Assembly: GCA_900539185.1 (NCBI GenBank)
Contig: UQBG01000002.1
Location: 62,001 to 126,000, forward strand
Source of the DNA: an uncultured Clostridium sp.
GTDB lineage: Bacteria > Bacillota > Clostridia > Lachnospirales > Lachnospiraceae
Direction of reading: 5' to 3'
Length of the DNA: 64,000 nucleotides
Below the pieces are notes generated by a model, which had not been told where the DNA came from, made no database searches, and was given only the letters and a program-made list of their open reading frames with translations. Within the stretch, counting starts at the first letter, position 1; each line of letters begins with the position of its first letter. A program made the translations under genes and the position numbers. Positions 1-8,133 of the stretch are shown here, piece by piece.

Positions 1-1383
1 TTTATAGACCGAATAGTCTAAAAAGGAATCTCCGGACAGTTTGATCCCCTTTTTTTGTGCCAGATATCCAACGATATGTTTGGCGATCGCTGCGGCATCA
101 AACAGCCCATGTATGTAGGATCCATAGACATTCGCCCCATCTGAGACAATCGCCTCTAACTGTCCTTCTCCGGATTCCATATCTGTATATCCCATATGGA
201 TCTCATAGCCTTTATACTGCATCCCGGATATGCCGGAAAATGCACCCTCTGTCTGCGGAATCCGTCCGGAGACCTGACCTCTCTTTTTTTGTTGTTGCAG
301 CGTGGTTTCGGTTGGGAGCAGTTCCATGCCCCTTACAGAACCACCCTCCTCTACAGCATCCGGATCACAGATGCTATGTCCGAGCATCTGATAGCCGCCA
401 CAGATGCCAAAGACCGGAACCGTACCGGAAAGCTTCTTTACCGCCGCTTCGAGTCCATTCTGCCGCATCCACTTAAGATCTCCCATGGTATTTTTACTGC
501 CTGGGAGAAAAATCATATCCGGATGATGGAGTTCGGATACCGATGTAACATATCTTACGGATACCTCTTTCATCTGTTCAAACACGTTAAAGTCAGTAAA
601 ATTCGAGATTCTGGGATATCGGATTACAGCGATATCAATGATACCCTCGTCTTTCCGGTCAAAACGCTCCGTCAGACTATCCTCATCCTCCAGAGCGAGC
701 TCCATATACGGAACTACTCCGACTACCGGTACCTGCCCTTTCTTCTCCAGCATTTCAATGCCGGGATCCAGAATGCTTTTATCCCCTCGGAACTTATTTA
801 CGATCAGCCCCTTTACCCGGTTCTTTTCTTCATCGGTAAGGAGCAGCAAGGTTCCGAGAAGCTGTGCGAATACCCCGCCTCTGTCGATATCTCCTACCAG
901 AAGTACGGGTGCATTTACCATATGAGCCATCCCCATATTTACAATATCCTGTTCCTTCAGATTGATCTCGGCAGGGCTTCCGGCTCCCTCGATCACAATA
1001 ATATCCGCATACTGTTCCAGCTCCCGGAAGGCCTCCTTTATATCCGGGATCAGCTTTGTCTTATAGCGAAAGTAATCCTTTGCAGTCATATTGCCAAGTA
1101 CCCGGCCATTTACGATCACCTGTGAGCCTACATTGTTGGTTGGCTTCAAAAGGATCGGATTCATACATACCATTGGCCGGATTCCGGATGCCTCGGCCTG
1201 CATAACCTGTGCCCGTCCCATTTCAAGCCCTTCGTCTGTGATATAAGAATTCAATGCCATATTCTGTGATTTAAATGGAGCTACCCGATAACCGTCCTGT
1301 TTCAATATACGACAAAGTCCCGCAACCAGAAAGCTTTTTCCGGCACTCGACATCGTGCCCTGTACCATAATTACTCTTGCCAT
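1..1383 (-). CDS. cobQ: Cobyric acid synthase CobQ/CbiP (3' end beyond window)
   Basis: This enzyme amidates adenosyl-cobyrinate a,c-diamide at four side chains to give adenosyl-cobyric acid, using glutamine and ATP, late in corrinoid synthesis. About 461 codons are visible, against roughly 490-510 for the family, so only the C-terminal tail is missing. The N-terminus carries the nucleotide-binding segment GTMSSAGKSF. A later segment reads FLPGSKNTMGDL. The class I amidotransferase Cys lies in GICGGYQML (near residue 328), and a His in YIHGLF (near 425) fits the triad. The ATG is 10 bases after the stop of the upstream ATPase gene, so this is the last visible gene of the riboswitch-controlled corrinoid operon. 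Identity is secure. Whether the organism makes cobalamin de novo or only remodels scavenged corrinoids cannot be seen here. Confidence 0.93.
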   Translation of the reverse strand, partial: MARVIMVQGTMSSAGKSFLVAGLCRILKQDGYRVAPFKSQNMALNSYITDEGLEMGRAQVMQAEASGIRPMVCMNPILLKPTNNVGSQVIVNGRVLGNMTAKDYFRYKTKLIPDIKEAFRELEQYADIIVIEGAGSPAEINLKEQDIVNMGMAHMVNAPVLLVGDIDRGGVFAQLLGTLLLLTDEEKNRVKGLIVNKFRGDKSILDPGIEMLEKKGQVPVVGVVPYMELALEDEDSLTERFDRKDEGIIDIAVIRYPRISNFTDFNVFEQMKEVSVRYVTSVSELHHPDMIFLPGSKNTMGDLKWMRQNGLEAAVKKLSGTVPVFGICGGYQMLGHSICDPDAVEEGGSVRGMELLPTETTLQQQKKRGQVSGRIPQTEGAFSGISGMQYKGYEIHMGYTDMESGEGQLEAIVSDGANVYGSYIHGLFDAAAIAKHIVGYLAQKKGIKLSGDSFLDYSVYK

Positions 1384-1393
1384 ACCCTACTTC

Positions 1394-2494
1394 CTATTCA
1401 TCCATTCGCAGTTTTCCCTGCGATAATGCGTATTCATACAGTTTCTTATTATAGGTTTCATATGTTCCGAAGTGCGTTCTTGTGCAAATAACTCTGTCAC
1501 AGGAATCCATAAGTTTCTTCGCCTGCTCGATCACAGCCGTATCTGCCGGTTCAAATTCCGGCACCTCTGCCATGCCTGCACTCAATGCCTTTGCCGCCGG
1601 ATAATCCAGATCATTCTGACAGATGATTCCTGTATAAAATCCTGTGCCACTCCTTTGCAGCCTGCGAAAGGTCTTTCTTCCGCTTCCGCCGCCCGCGATC
1701 ACGAAGATCTTCGGATCCTCCTTCGCCGGAGCAAGCTCGATATCCTCACCACCTTCATCATAGCTACCCGATTCCACTCCAAACAAACCGGAAATGTATC
1801 CTTCCGTAAAAATCTCATCCGGACTGCCATAGCGGTCCACATAGGTTCCATCCACACACAGAATCCTATCTGAAATCCGCTCTGCCAGATCAAGCTCATG
1901 CAGGGACATAACCACCGTCAGATTCTTTTGTCGTTTCAGCCGCTGCAGTACAGACAGGAACTCAAGCTTATACTTGATATCCAGATAGGAGGTAGGCTCA
2001 TCCAGGACGATGATCTGTGGCTGTTGACAGATGGCACGTGCAAGCATGATACGCTGTCTCTGACCATCACTGATCCGTGAAAAATCTCTGTCCTTAATCG
2101 CTGTGACACTTACCAGCTCCATTGCTTCTTTTACAAGCTGCCTGTCTTCTTCCCCAAGCAGTCCAAACCTGCCTGTGTATGGATATCTGCCGGATGCAAC
2201 CACATCCTCACAGGTCATAAGCTCCGCCCGCATCCGCTGCGTTGTAACCACGGCCATCGTTCTCGCCAGTGCATTTGCAGACATCCCGCTTTGATCCCTG
2301 CCATCTATATAGACCGTTCCGTCAAGCAGCTTTAGCTGTCTTGTGATACTATTCAGTATCGTAGACTTTCCTGCTCCATTTGGCCCGATCAGCGTAAGAA
2401 TCTCACCCTTTTTCAGTGAAAATTCGATATCCCGGATCAAGGGCTTGTCATCATATCCGACAGTCATCTTTTTTGCTGTAAAGTAATAGTCCAT
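1394..2494 (-). CDS. FecE/BtuD-like ABC transporter ATPase with extra C-terminal domain
   Basis: This is the cytoplasmic ATPase of a cobalamin/iron-chelate importer and would drive the permease encoded just upstream. The ATPase core fills about residues 1-245: Walker A is GPNGAGKST, the signature is a variant, ISDGQRQR, Walker B is IIVLDEPTS, and an H-loop follows in MSLHELD. After a short acidic linker comes an additional domain of about 110 residues, beginning KIFVIAGGGSGRKTF and containing FGTYETYNKKL, which typical BtuD/FecE proteins (about 255-270 aa) lack. I chose the ATG that overlaps the permease stop as TGATG, because AGGAGA precedes it; a longer frame upstream lacks family similarity. 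Substrate is inferred from the operon: corrinoid, or a cobalt/tetrapyrrole complex. Confidence 0.88.
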   Translation of the reverse strand: MDYYFTAKKMTVGYDDKPLIRDIEFSLKKGEILTLIGPNGAGKSTILNSITRQLKLLDGTVYIDGRDQSGMSANALARTMAVVTTQRMRAELMTCEDVVASGRYPYTGRFGLLGEEDRQLVKEAMELVSVTAIKDRDFSRISDGQRQRIMLARAICQQPQIIVLDEPTSYLDIKYKLEFLSVLQRLKRQKNLTVVMSLHELDLAERISDRILCVDGTYVDRYGSPDEIFTEGYISGLFGVESGSYDEGGEDIELAPAKEDPKIFVIAGGGSGRKTFRRLQRSGTGFYTGIICQNDLDYPAAKALSAGMAEVPEFEPADTAVIEQAKKLMDSCDRVICTRTHFGTYETYNKKLYEYALSQGKLRMDE

Positions 2495-3510
2495 CAGATT
2501 GTCTTCTCCTTCTTGCGCCTTATCATAACCCACAAAACAACCGGTGCTCCAAATACGGCTGTAACCGTACTGATACTAAGCTCTGTCGGTGCAAACAACA
2601 TCCGTGCCAGCAGATCACAAAACAGACAAAATACACTGCCGCCTAAGAAGCATGCCGGGATCATAAGGATCGGTTTCGTACTGTTTAACATACTTTTTAC
2701 AATATGCGGTACCGCAATCCCGACAAATGATATCGGTCCTGCAAATGCTACGATGCAGGCAGACAACATGCTTGACAAAATCACCATTGCCACCCGCAGC
2801 ATTCGAATATTTACACCCATGCTCCGGGCATAGGACTCTCCCATCTGATAGGCTCCAAGTGGTTTTGAGAGCATAAATATCCAGATAACCGTAACTCCGG
2901 TGACCACACTCATCACAGCCACATTGTTCCATGTCATTCCTGAAAAACTGCCGCGTGACCAGTTGTGGAGATTTACAATATCCGCATCATCCGCAAACGT
3001 AACAACAAGCTCCGTAATTGCCGAACAGATATAGCCAATCATCACGCCGCTCACTACAAGCATCGCCATATTATTCACTCGCTTTGACATAAGAAGAACA
3101 AAGCCCATAGCTATCATCGCTCCTGCGAATGCCGCTGCTATCATGGCTGCCGAGCTTACTTTTACCGCATTTCCCATAAGAAATACCATAACCAGTGCCA
3201 CAACCATCTTTGCCCCCGATGATATACCGAGTACAAACGGACCTGCGATCGGATTATGAAAAAAGGTCTGCAGCAGATATCCTGCCAGTGCCAGTGCTCC
3301 TCCGAGTATCATCGCGGCAAACGTACGCGGCATACGGATATCCATAATGATTCTACCCAGCCTGTTTGTGCGGTCTGCGATCGCATACCATGCCTCCGCC
3401 AGTGATATCTGTACCGTTCCTATACAGATATTCAACACCAAACATACAAGCACGCAGGCAATCAATATCAGAAATGTTATAAAATATCGTCTTTTTCTCT
3501 TTGGCTCCAT
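2494..3510 (-). CDS. FecCD/BtuC-family ABC transporter permease
   Basis: This is an integral membrane permease for corrinoid or iron-chelate uptake. At 338 residues it has the normal family length and roughly ten hydrophobic segments. Family signatures include RMPRTFAAMILGGALALAG near residue 60, GPFVLGISSGAK, and AFAGPISFVGIAVPHIV in the C-terminal half, which holds the ATPase coupling region. The gene sits between the binding lipoprotein (16 bases upstream) and the ATPase (TGATG overlap), giving a complete FecB-FecCD-FecE type importer. The B12 riboswitch at the head of the operon favours a corrinoid substrate, but siderophore or haem cannot be excluded from sequence alone. Confidence 0.93.
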   Translation of the reverse strand: MEPKRKRRYFITFLILIACVLVCLVLNICIGTVQISLAEAWYAIADRTNRLGRIIMDIRMPRTFAAMILGGALALAGYLLQTFFHNPIAGPFVLGISSGAKMVVALVMVFLMGNAVKVSSAAMIAAAFAGAMIAMGFVLLMSKRVNNMAMLVVSGVMIGYICSAITELVVTFADDADIVNLHNWSRGSFSGMTWNNVAVMSVVTGVTVIWIFMLSKPLGAYQMGESYARSMGVNIRMLRVAMVILSSMLSACIVAFAGPISFVGIAVPHIVKSMLNSTKPILMIPACFLGGSVFCLFCDLLARMLFAPTELSISTVTAVFGAPVVLWVMIRRKKEKTI

Positions 3511-3525
3511 GCATCTTCTCCGTCA

Positions 3526-4710
3526 TTATTCGAGTCTGAACAAATATGTCATCCTGCTTTCATCCGCTCCGATCAGCATCGAATGGATATCATCTATCAT
3601 ATATCCGATTGACATGGACTGTTGATACATATCATTTGTCGTACACCATACATTCCCGTTTTTTACTGCTTTAAAATCGGCAAGCATCGGACATTTTTCT
3701 ATCAACTGATCGAGTGTATCCACACCTCCGTCGATCGCACTGTTGTAGATCAGATAATCTGCATCGATGGCACCATCATAGAAGTCCTCCAGCTGCATAT
3801 TCATCGTCGATCGCCCGGTTCCATCATCCGTCAAATCATCAAATATATACCTTCCGCCGGCAAGCGTGATCATCTTTGGCACATAATCCGTACTTTTCCT
3901 GACCTGTGCCAATCCATTTGAGGTGATGTAGAAAAATGCAACCGTATTCTGTGATCCGTCAACCGCCTGTGTACGATCTGCTTCCGTGATACCATTCACG
4001 ATCGCAACCTGTTCATCAAATACCTGCTCGGCTTCCGTTTCTCTGTCTGTGAGTGCACCAAAAAACTTCACCCATTCTACCCTGCCAAGCGGTTCCGACT
4101 CATAGCTGGAATACTCTATCATAGATGGGATTTCAAAGCTATCCAGCATCTCTACAACCTCCGGTGCATGCGATATCATCTTATTTTCGATTGCCAGTGT
4201 ACAGTTTCCCGATACCAAAAGCTCATAGTCCGGTTTACTATACTTTCCGGCATACACCAGATCACCGGCCTCCATCGCCTCTTTTGCCCCTTCTATATAC
4301 CATCCTTCCTCCTTCTGCCCGGAGAACCGTATGGTATCAATAGCATCAATCTTATCAAACATATCCATAACTGCTGATGAGACCAGATATAAATTACTTA
4401 CAGGCTCTTTCAAAACAATCATATCCTCTTCGATATCCTTTGGTGTATCCATATCCTCCGGAACCGTCAGGATCCTTGTTCCATCCATTGTCGTAAGTAT
4501 CTTGTATCCACCCTCATAGTAATCGACGGAAAAGTTCTTTGCATAGGAAAGCACCATACTTCTTTCATAAATCAGACCGTCTCCTTCCTGTCCTCCCACT
4601 TCCGGTTCGTTTCCCTTAGAAGCGGAAGAAGGACTCCCGCAGCCAAACAGCCCCAGCAGTCCTATCATAACTATCATACCAAATGTAATGATCTTTTTTC
4701 TTCCTGTCAT
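3526..4710 (-). CDS. FecB/BtuF-like substrate-binding lipoprotein
   Basis: This is the extracellular binding component of the adjacent importer. The N-terminus is a lipoprotein signal: basic MTGRKK, a hydrophobic stretch, then lipobox GLFGCGS with Cys24 as lipidation site. The mature protein (about 370 aa) looks like a class III TroA/BtuF-fold binding protein; segments such as LVYAGKYSKPDYELL, APEVVEMLDS and a later MITLAGGRYIFDDL fit the two lobes joined by a long helix. GAAGAGGAAG precedes the ATG. It is fourth after the riboswitch, following the CbiK-like lipoprotein and a two-domain lipoprotein, so three lipoproteins in a row would face outward. The ligand is not identifiable from sequence; a corrinoid, cobalt chelate or tetrapyrrole is the contextual guess. 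Confidence 0.85.
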   Translation of the reverse strand: MTGRKKIITFGMIVMIGLLGLFGCGSPSSASKGNEPEVGGQEGDGLIYERSMVLSYAKNFSVDYYEGGYKILTTMDGTRILTVPEDMDTPKDIEEDMIVLKEPVSNLYLVSSAVMDMFDKIDAIDTIRFSGQKEEGWYIEGAKEAMEAGDLVYAGKYSKPDYELLVSGNCTLAIENKMISHAPEVVEMLDSFEIPSMIEYSSYESEPLGRVEWVKFFGALTDRETEAEQVFDEQVAIVNGITEADRTQAVDGSQNTVAFFYITSNGLAQVRKSTDYVPKMITLAGGRYIFDDLTDDGTGRSTMNMQLEDFYDGAIDADYLIYNSAIDGGVDTLDQLIEKCPMLADFKAVKNGNVWCTTNDMYQQSMSIGYMIDDIHSMLIGADESRMTYLFRLE

Positions 4711-4748
4711 ATCACAATCTTCCTCTTCAGATCGGATACCTTTCTTTC

Positions 4749-5657
4749 TTATTCACCATCTGCAGCCGATACCTCTTGTGCCGTCTGCGAATGGAACGTC
4801 AGCGTATATTCGATCTCGTGTGGTGTGCTCATTGCCACCGTATCCCCAATCACCTGCATTGGTTCATCCAGTATCACCGGTATCTCAAATACAGAATTTC
4901 CCTCTGTATTTACAGGCATGTATTTCTCACCGTCAATCAGCATATAGTCATAGTTTGGACTACTCCACTCAACGGTTGCGATTGCATCTCCATTGCTTAT
5001 GGTCACTCTGGCCGGTGATGAAATACTTGCCTTTCCACTTCCGCCTTCGAAATCAAGGTCTATCTCATAGGTTCCGTCAGAAAGCTGCACATCTCCGATC
5101 GTATCCGCTGTATCCTCCTGTGGCTGTGGGTTTGATACCTTTACCTTATGGTCATACCATTCCCCTTTGGTGCCGATCAGTGCAAGATCAAATTCCTCAT
5201 CCAAAGCAGGTACCGGTACATCGAATCCATATGCCTCATCAGTAGTACCATCCTCATAATCTACCGTATCTGTTGTCGGTTCCAGAAGCTCTGCTCCATC
5301 CTTCCGGGCATCCTCTGCTGTCCCCAAAAACAGATTCACAATCTTTTTAGAGGTCAGGGTGATATGGATCGTTGCCTGACCATCCTTTACTGTCAGAATC
5401 CCTTTGTTATCATATGCTTCATTTACATGAAACATAGAGCTGTCAGTTGTAAACTCCGCGGTATACATACCGTCCGGAAGATCGATCTTCGCCGGTTCCT
5501 CTGTATCCTGTGTACGCTCCGTATTATCTTCCGTTACAGTCTCTGTATCGTTATTCCGATCATTGCTATCGGTACTCTTACATGCTGTAACGCTCATGCA
5601 AAGTACCAGCAGCATAGCAACGATATACATGTACTTATTCTTGATAAATGTGCTCAT
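4749..5657 (-). CDS. Two-domain surface lipoprotein of the corrinoid operon
   Basis: I do not recognise a named family with certainty. The 302-residue product has a lipoprotein signal (hydrophobic residues 11-25, lipobox SVTAC, Cys26), a Glu/Asp/Thr-rich linker, then two related all-beta modules, about residues 58-165 and 193-295. Each opens with LPDGMYTAEF or LSDGTYEIDL, continues with a strand rich in K/A/T (ILTVKDGQATIHI, RVTISNGDAIATV), and ends with strands like VPVPALDEEFDLALIG or IPVILDEPMQVIGD. The layout recalls NEAT-like or other Ig-fold ligand-binding modules of Firmicute cell surfaces. It lies between the exported CbiK-like protein and the binding lipoprotein, 21 bases after the former, so a role in extracellular capture of a metal or tetrapyrrole is inferred, not shown. 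Confidence 0.7.
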   Translation of the reverse strand: MSTFIKNKYMYIVAMLLVLCMSVTACKSTDSNDRNNDTETVTEDNTERTQDTEEPAKIDLPDGMYTAEFTTDSSMFHVNEAYDNKGILTVKDGQATIHITLTSKKIVNLFLGTAEDARKDGAELLEPTTDTVDYEDGTTDEAYGFDVPVPALDEEFDLALIGTKGEWYDHKVKVSNPQPQEDTADTIGDVQLSDGTYEIDLDFEGGSGKASISSPARVTISNGDAIATVEWSSPNYDYMLIDGEKYMPVNTEGNSVFEIPVILDEPMQVIGDTVAMSTPHEIEYTLTFHSQTAQEVSAADGE

Positions 5658-5678
5658 CTTTCTCTTAAAATGACTCCT

Positions 5679-6893
5679 TTACTGATTCATAGCAGCCGCT
5701 GTATGCTCTACATAGATTTTCTCGATGCCTTCGATAGAACCCAGACCGCTGATCTGTGTATCAATACTATCAAAATCACCGGATGCCTTGAACTGGCTCA
5801 GCCATGAATCATCGTCATCTCCGGCCATATCATTATTTGCATGGTCACCTGCCACTACCATAAGCGGACGAAGGATCACCTTCTTGTAGCCTGCATCTGC
5901 AACCTTCTGGATCACGGCTTCACAGGATGTATCCTCCGGCTCACCCTCTACGGTTCCGATGAATACGTTGTCATAACCAAGATCTGACATCTGTGTCTGC
6001 ATCTGGCTGTAAGAAATCTTTGCAGTATGGCTGGTTCCATGACCCATGAATACAAATGCCACACCATCCTCCTTGGCAGCTTCTACACTGTCATAGCCGG
6101 CTACCTTTGCAGCCTCTGCAGACAACGTCTCGGCAACTACCTTCTTATCATCATTTACAACGGTTGCATCCGAACCAACCTCACCAAGCAGTGGCTCCGC
6201 GATCTTTACGGACTCAAACTTATCCTGATATGCCTCAACCACCTCTTTCATCTCGTCATACTCAGCTCCATGCATAAGGTGTGTCGGCTGAACAACCAGA
6301 TTCTTAACACCGTTTGCAACTGCACGCTCAAGTGCCTGATCCATATTATCAATCTTCTCACCATCTCTTGCCTGAACATGGTTGATAATGATCTGTGCCG
6401 TAAAGGCTCTGCGTACAGACCAGTCCGGATTTGCTTCTGCGATTGCATCCTCCACACCCTTAATATCGGCTACACGACTGTCATTGAAGGAAGTACCGAA
6501 GCTTACAACCAAAATCTCATTTTCTCCGATATCATCCTGATTTCTCGGATCATCCTTTGAAGCATCACCGGTATCTCTTCCGAAGTAATCCGGATCTGCA
6601 TTCTCGCCCTCCACGAGAGCCTTCTGTGCATCGGTCAGTGCATCCCAGGCTGCCTTTGCTTCCTCGCACTGCTTGTCTGTGTCATCGGTTCTTTCCTGAA
6701 CATAAATCGCATCAATCAGTTCTGCTACATGATCTGCGGCTGCCTGATCTGCGTCCGCCTCTGTATCGGTCGCTTCCTGCGTCGATGCCTCTTCCGTATC
6801 CTTCTGGGTATCACTGTTGTTGTTTCCGCAACCGGCTACAGCTGTTGATACCATCAGTGCTGACATAAATAATACTGCTAACTTCTTTTTCAT
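5679..6893 (-). CDS. cbiK: Exported sirohydrochlorin cobaltochelatase CbiK (lipoprotein)
   Basis: CbiK inserts cobalt into sirohydrochlorin in the anaerobic corrin pathway. Residues 125-404 form the class II chelatase: it starts ILVVSFGTSFNDSR and carries His208 in THLMHGAEY, His285 in MGHGTSHT and His351 in VAGDHANNDMAG, matching metal-binding positions of the family. Unlike cytoplasmic enzymes (about 260-300 aa), this one has a signal peptide with lipobox VAGC (Cys22), an acidic Thr/Glu-rich linker and a small helical segment containing AWDALTDAQKALV. It should therefore be anchored outside the membrane. I chose the ATG preceded by AAAGGAGA; a longer frame would run into the riboswitch terminator. 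It is the first gene of the operon. An alternative is that it only binds or transfers a metal or tetrapyrrole. Confidence 0.88.
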   Translation of the reverse strand: MKKKLAVLFMSALMVSTAVAGCGNNNSDTQKDTEEASTQEATDTEADADQAAADHVAELIDAIYVQERTDDTDKQCEEAKAAWDALTDAQKALVEGENADPDYFGRDTGDASKDDPRNQDDIGENEILVVSFGTSFNDSRVADIKGVEDAIAEANPDWSVRRAFTAQIIINHVQARDGEKIDNMDQALERAVANGVKNLVVQPTHLMHGAEYDEMKEVVEAYQDKFESVKIAEPLLGEVGSDATVVNDDKKVVAETLSAEAAKVAGYDSVEAAKEDGVAFVFMGHGTSHTAKISYSQMQTQMSDLGYDNVFIGTVEGEPEDTSCEAVIQKVADAGYKKVILRPLMVVAGDHANNDMAGDDDDSWLSQFKASGDFDSIDTQISGLGSIEGIEKIYVEHTAAAMNQ

Positions 6894-6965
6894 GTTGTCT
6901 CCTTTTGCATTTTCACGCTTGATTTTTTTATAAATATGTAAGACAGAAGCAGTCCTTGCCGCACC

Positions 6966-7002
6966 AAAAATAAAAGCTCTTTTACTATTAAGCAAAAGAG
7001 CT
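6966..7002 (-). terminator. Intrinsic terminator, likely riboswitch expression platform
   Basis: On the minus strand AGCTCTTTT and AAAAGAGCT form a 9-bp stem around a short loop, followed by a T-rich tail. It lies about 95 bases after the cobalamin aptamer and 73 bases before the cbiK start, where a B12-induced terminator is expected. I did not derive the alternative antiterminator pairing. Confidence 0.75.
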
Positions 7003-7094
7003 ATACACATCAGAAATAACCTGCTGTCGGCAGCATAATTTCATTCACGTACAACCAATTACTCGTGGCTTGAAACAAATCATGTCTCTGTACA

Positions 7095-7275
7095 ACTTCA
7101 AGGCAGGTCTCCCGGCTTAAAGATCATTGCTCTGACCATCTTCCCAGTTTCCCAGTGATATAGTAGTCATCGCTCCCTAATTACGGTGACGAGTTCGTAC
7201 AGGACTTCCACCTGTTTCCCTTTTCACCGGAGCCAGACATTACTTTCTTATATCCGCTCCGACACCTTGTCATTA
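7095..7275 (-). ncRNA. Cobalamin (B12) riboswitch aptamer
   Basis: Read on the minus strand, the region contains the conserved order of a cobalamin aptamer: GGCTCCGGTGAAAAGGGAA, then CAGGTGGAAGTCCTG, an AGGGAGCGATGAC block, a CACTGGGAAACTGGGAAG segment, and the closing AAGCCGGGAGACCTGCC. It sits between a good promoter and an intrinsic terminator upstream of cbiK. Cobalamin binding is expected to lower expression of the cbiK to cobQ operon. Edges are approximate. Confidence 0.93.
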
Positions 7276-7317
7276 CATATTCACTTTATATGATGTATCA
7301 TATCATGATACCAGCTG

Positions 7318-7346
7318 ATTATATTACAATCAGTTCTATTAATCAA
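7318..7346 (-). promoter_or_regulatory. SigA-type promoter of the riboswitch/cbiK operon
   Basis: On the minus strand a -35 element TTGATT and a perfect -10 TATAAT are separated by exactly 17 bases. Initiation would fall near 7311, leaving the full aptamer in the leader. The promoter follows directly after the stop codon of the upstream lipoprotein gene, so the riboswitch operon is transcribed separately from it. Confidence 0.7.
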
Positions 7347-7371
7347 TCCTTAATTTATTTTCCTGTCCTTT

Positions 7372-7941
7372 TTACTGTATTACCTCATAGATGGCCTCGA
7401 TGGTTTCAACCGGAGCATCGCTCCATGGATACGCAGCATCCTCACATCCGGCATCCTCCAGCAGTTCCTCTGCATCCGGTTCCAATAGTTTCTGATATGC
7501 ATCATAGACGGAAGCAAACTTTTCTGTAAACTCGCTCTGTTCCGTATCACTCTTACCGGACAGCCAGTCTGTCGTTTCCTGCCGGATCTCATCGGTTGTC
7601 ATACTGGTTCCGACACCCCAGTTTAATAAATGTGCTGCCGCCTTGACAGACACCAGACTACTACCTGCGGTTCCCGGATAAATATCGGTATTGATTTCTT
7701 CCAGAATATGATCCAGCTCCTGATACGATGGTTTTCTGGTCTGTGCCGCTTCCTCAGTCTGCCCGGTTGCTTCTGCCTGCTCCGTGGTATCTGATGTGGT
7801 CTGTTCCGTACGCTCCTCTGTCATAACCGCCTGCTCGGTACTACTTTCTGTAAATGCCGATGTTCCGGCTCCCTGCGTTCCGCATGCACACAGGGTACAT
7901 GCCATAGTCACCATGCTAATTGCCAATAATCTATTTTTCAT
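7372..7941 (-). CDS. Lipoprotein of unknown function
   Basis: I do not recognise this protein. The start was set at the ATG preceded by AGGAGG at 8 bases spacing; another in-frame ATG lies eight codons upstream. The 189-residue product begins with MKNRLLAIS, a hydrophobic stretch and lipobox CACG. A Thr/Glu/Gln-rich spacer follows to about residue 68. The mature part is acidic and predicted helical, including SYQELDHILEEINTDIYPGT and DAYQKLLEPDAEELLEDAG. It is next to, but upstream of, the B12-riboswitch operon, so the riboswitch does not control it. A link to corrinoid uptake is only positional. Confidence 0.7.
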   Translation of the reverse strand: MKNRLLAISMVTMACTLCACGTQGAGTSAFTESSTEQAVMTEERTEQTTSDTTEQAEATGQTEEAAQTRKPSYQELDHILEEINTDIYPGTAGSSLVSVKAAAHLLNWGVGTSMTTDEIRQETTDWLSGKSDTEQSEFTEKFASVYDAYQKLLEPDAEELLEDAGCEDAAYPWSDAPVETIEAIYEVIQ

Positions 7942-8091
7942 AATCTCTGCCTCCTGTTTTTTCATTCCTTCATTCTATGTTTTCTGTCCATATTTCTCGT
8001 TCCCGCTACTTTTTTCCGGGATGTCGGATAACTGTAAGCAGGAAATAAACGCCTCCGAATACAAGGATGCACATATTGGCAGGTAAGTTGC

Positions 8092-8120
8092 AAAAAAGAG
8101 CCAGCCCTTCGGCTGACTCT
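8092..8120 (-). terminator. Terminator after prfA
   Basis: On the minus strand AGAGTCAGCC, a GAAG tetraloop and GGCTGGCTCT are followed by a T run. It lies 14 bases after the prfA stop codon and should end the rho-rpmE-yqhQ-prmC-prfA transcripts. Confidence 0.9.
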
Positions 8121-8133
8121 AATCTCTGTTTCT

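Noticed and set aside
57..1125. Long plus-strand open frames at the left edge
   Set aside because: They lie antisense to a clear cobQ frame, have no ribosome binding site and show no family motifs.
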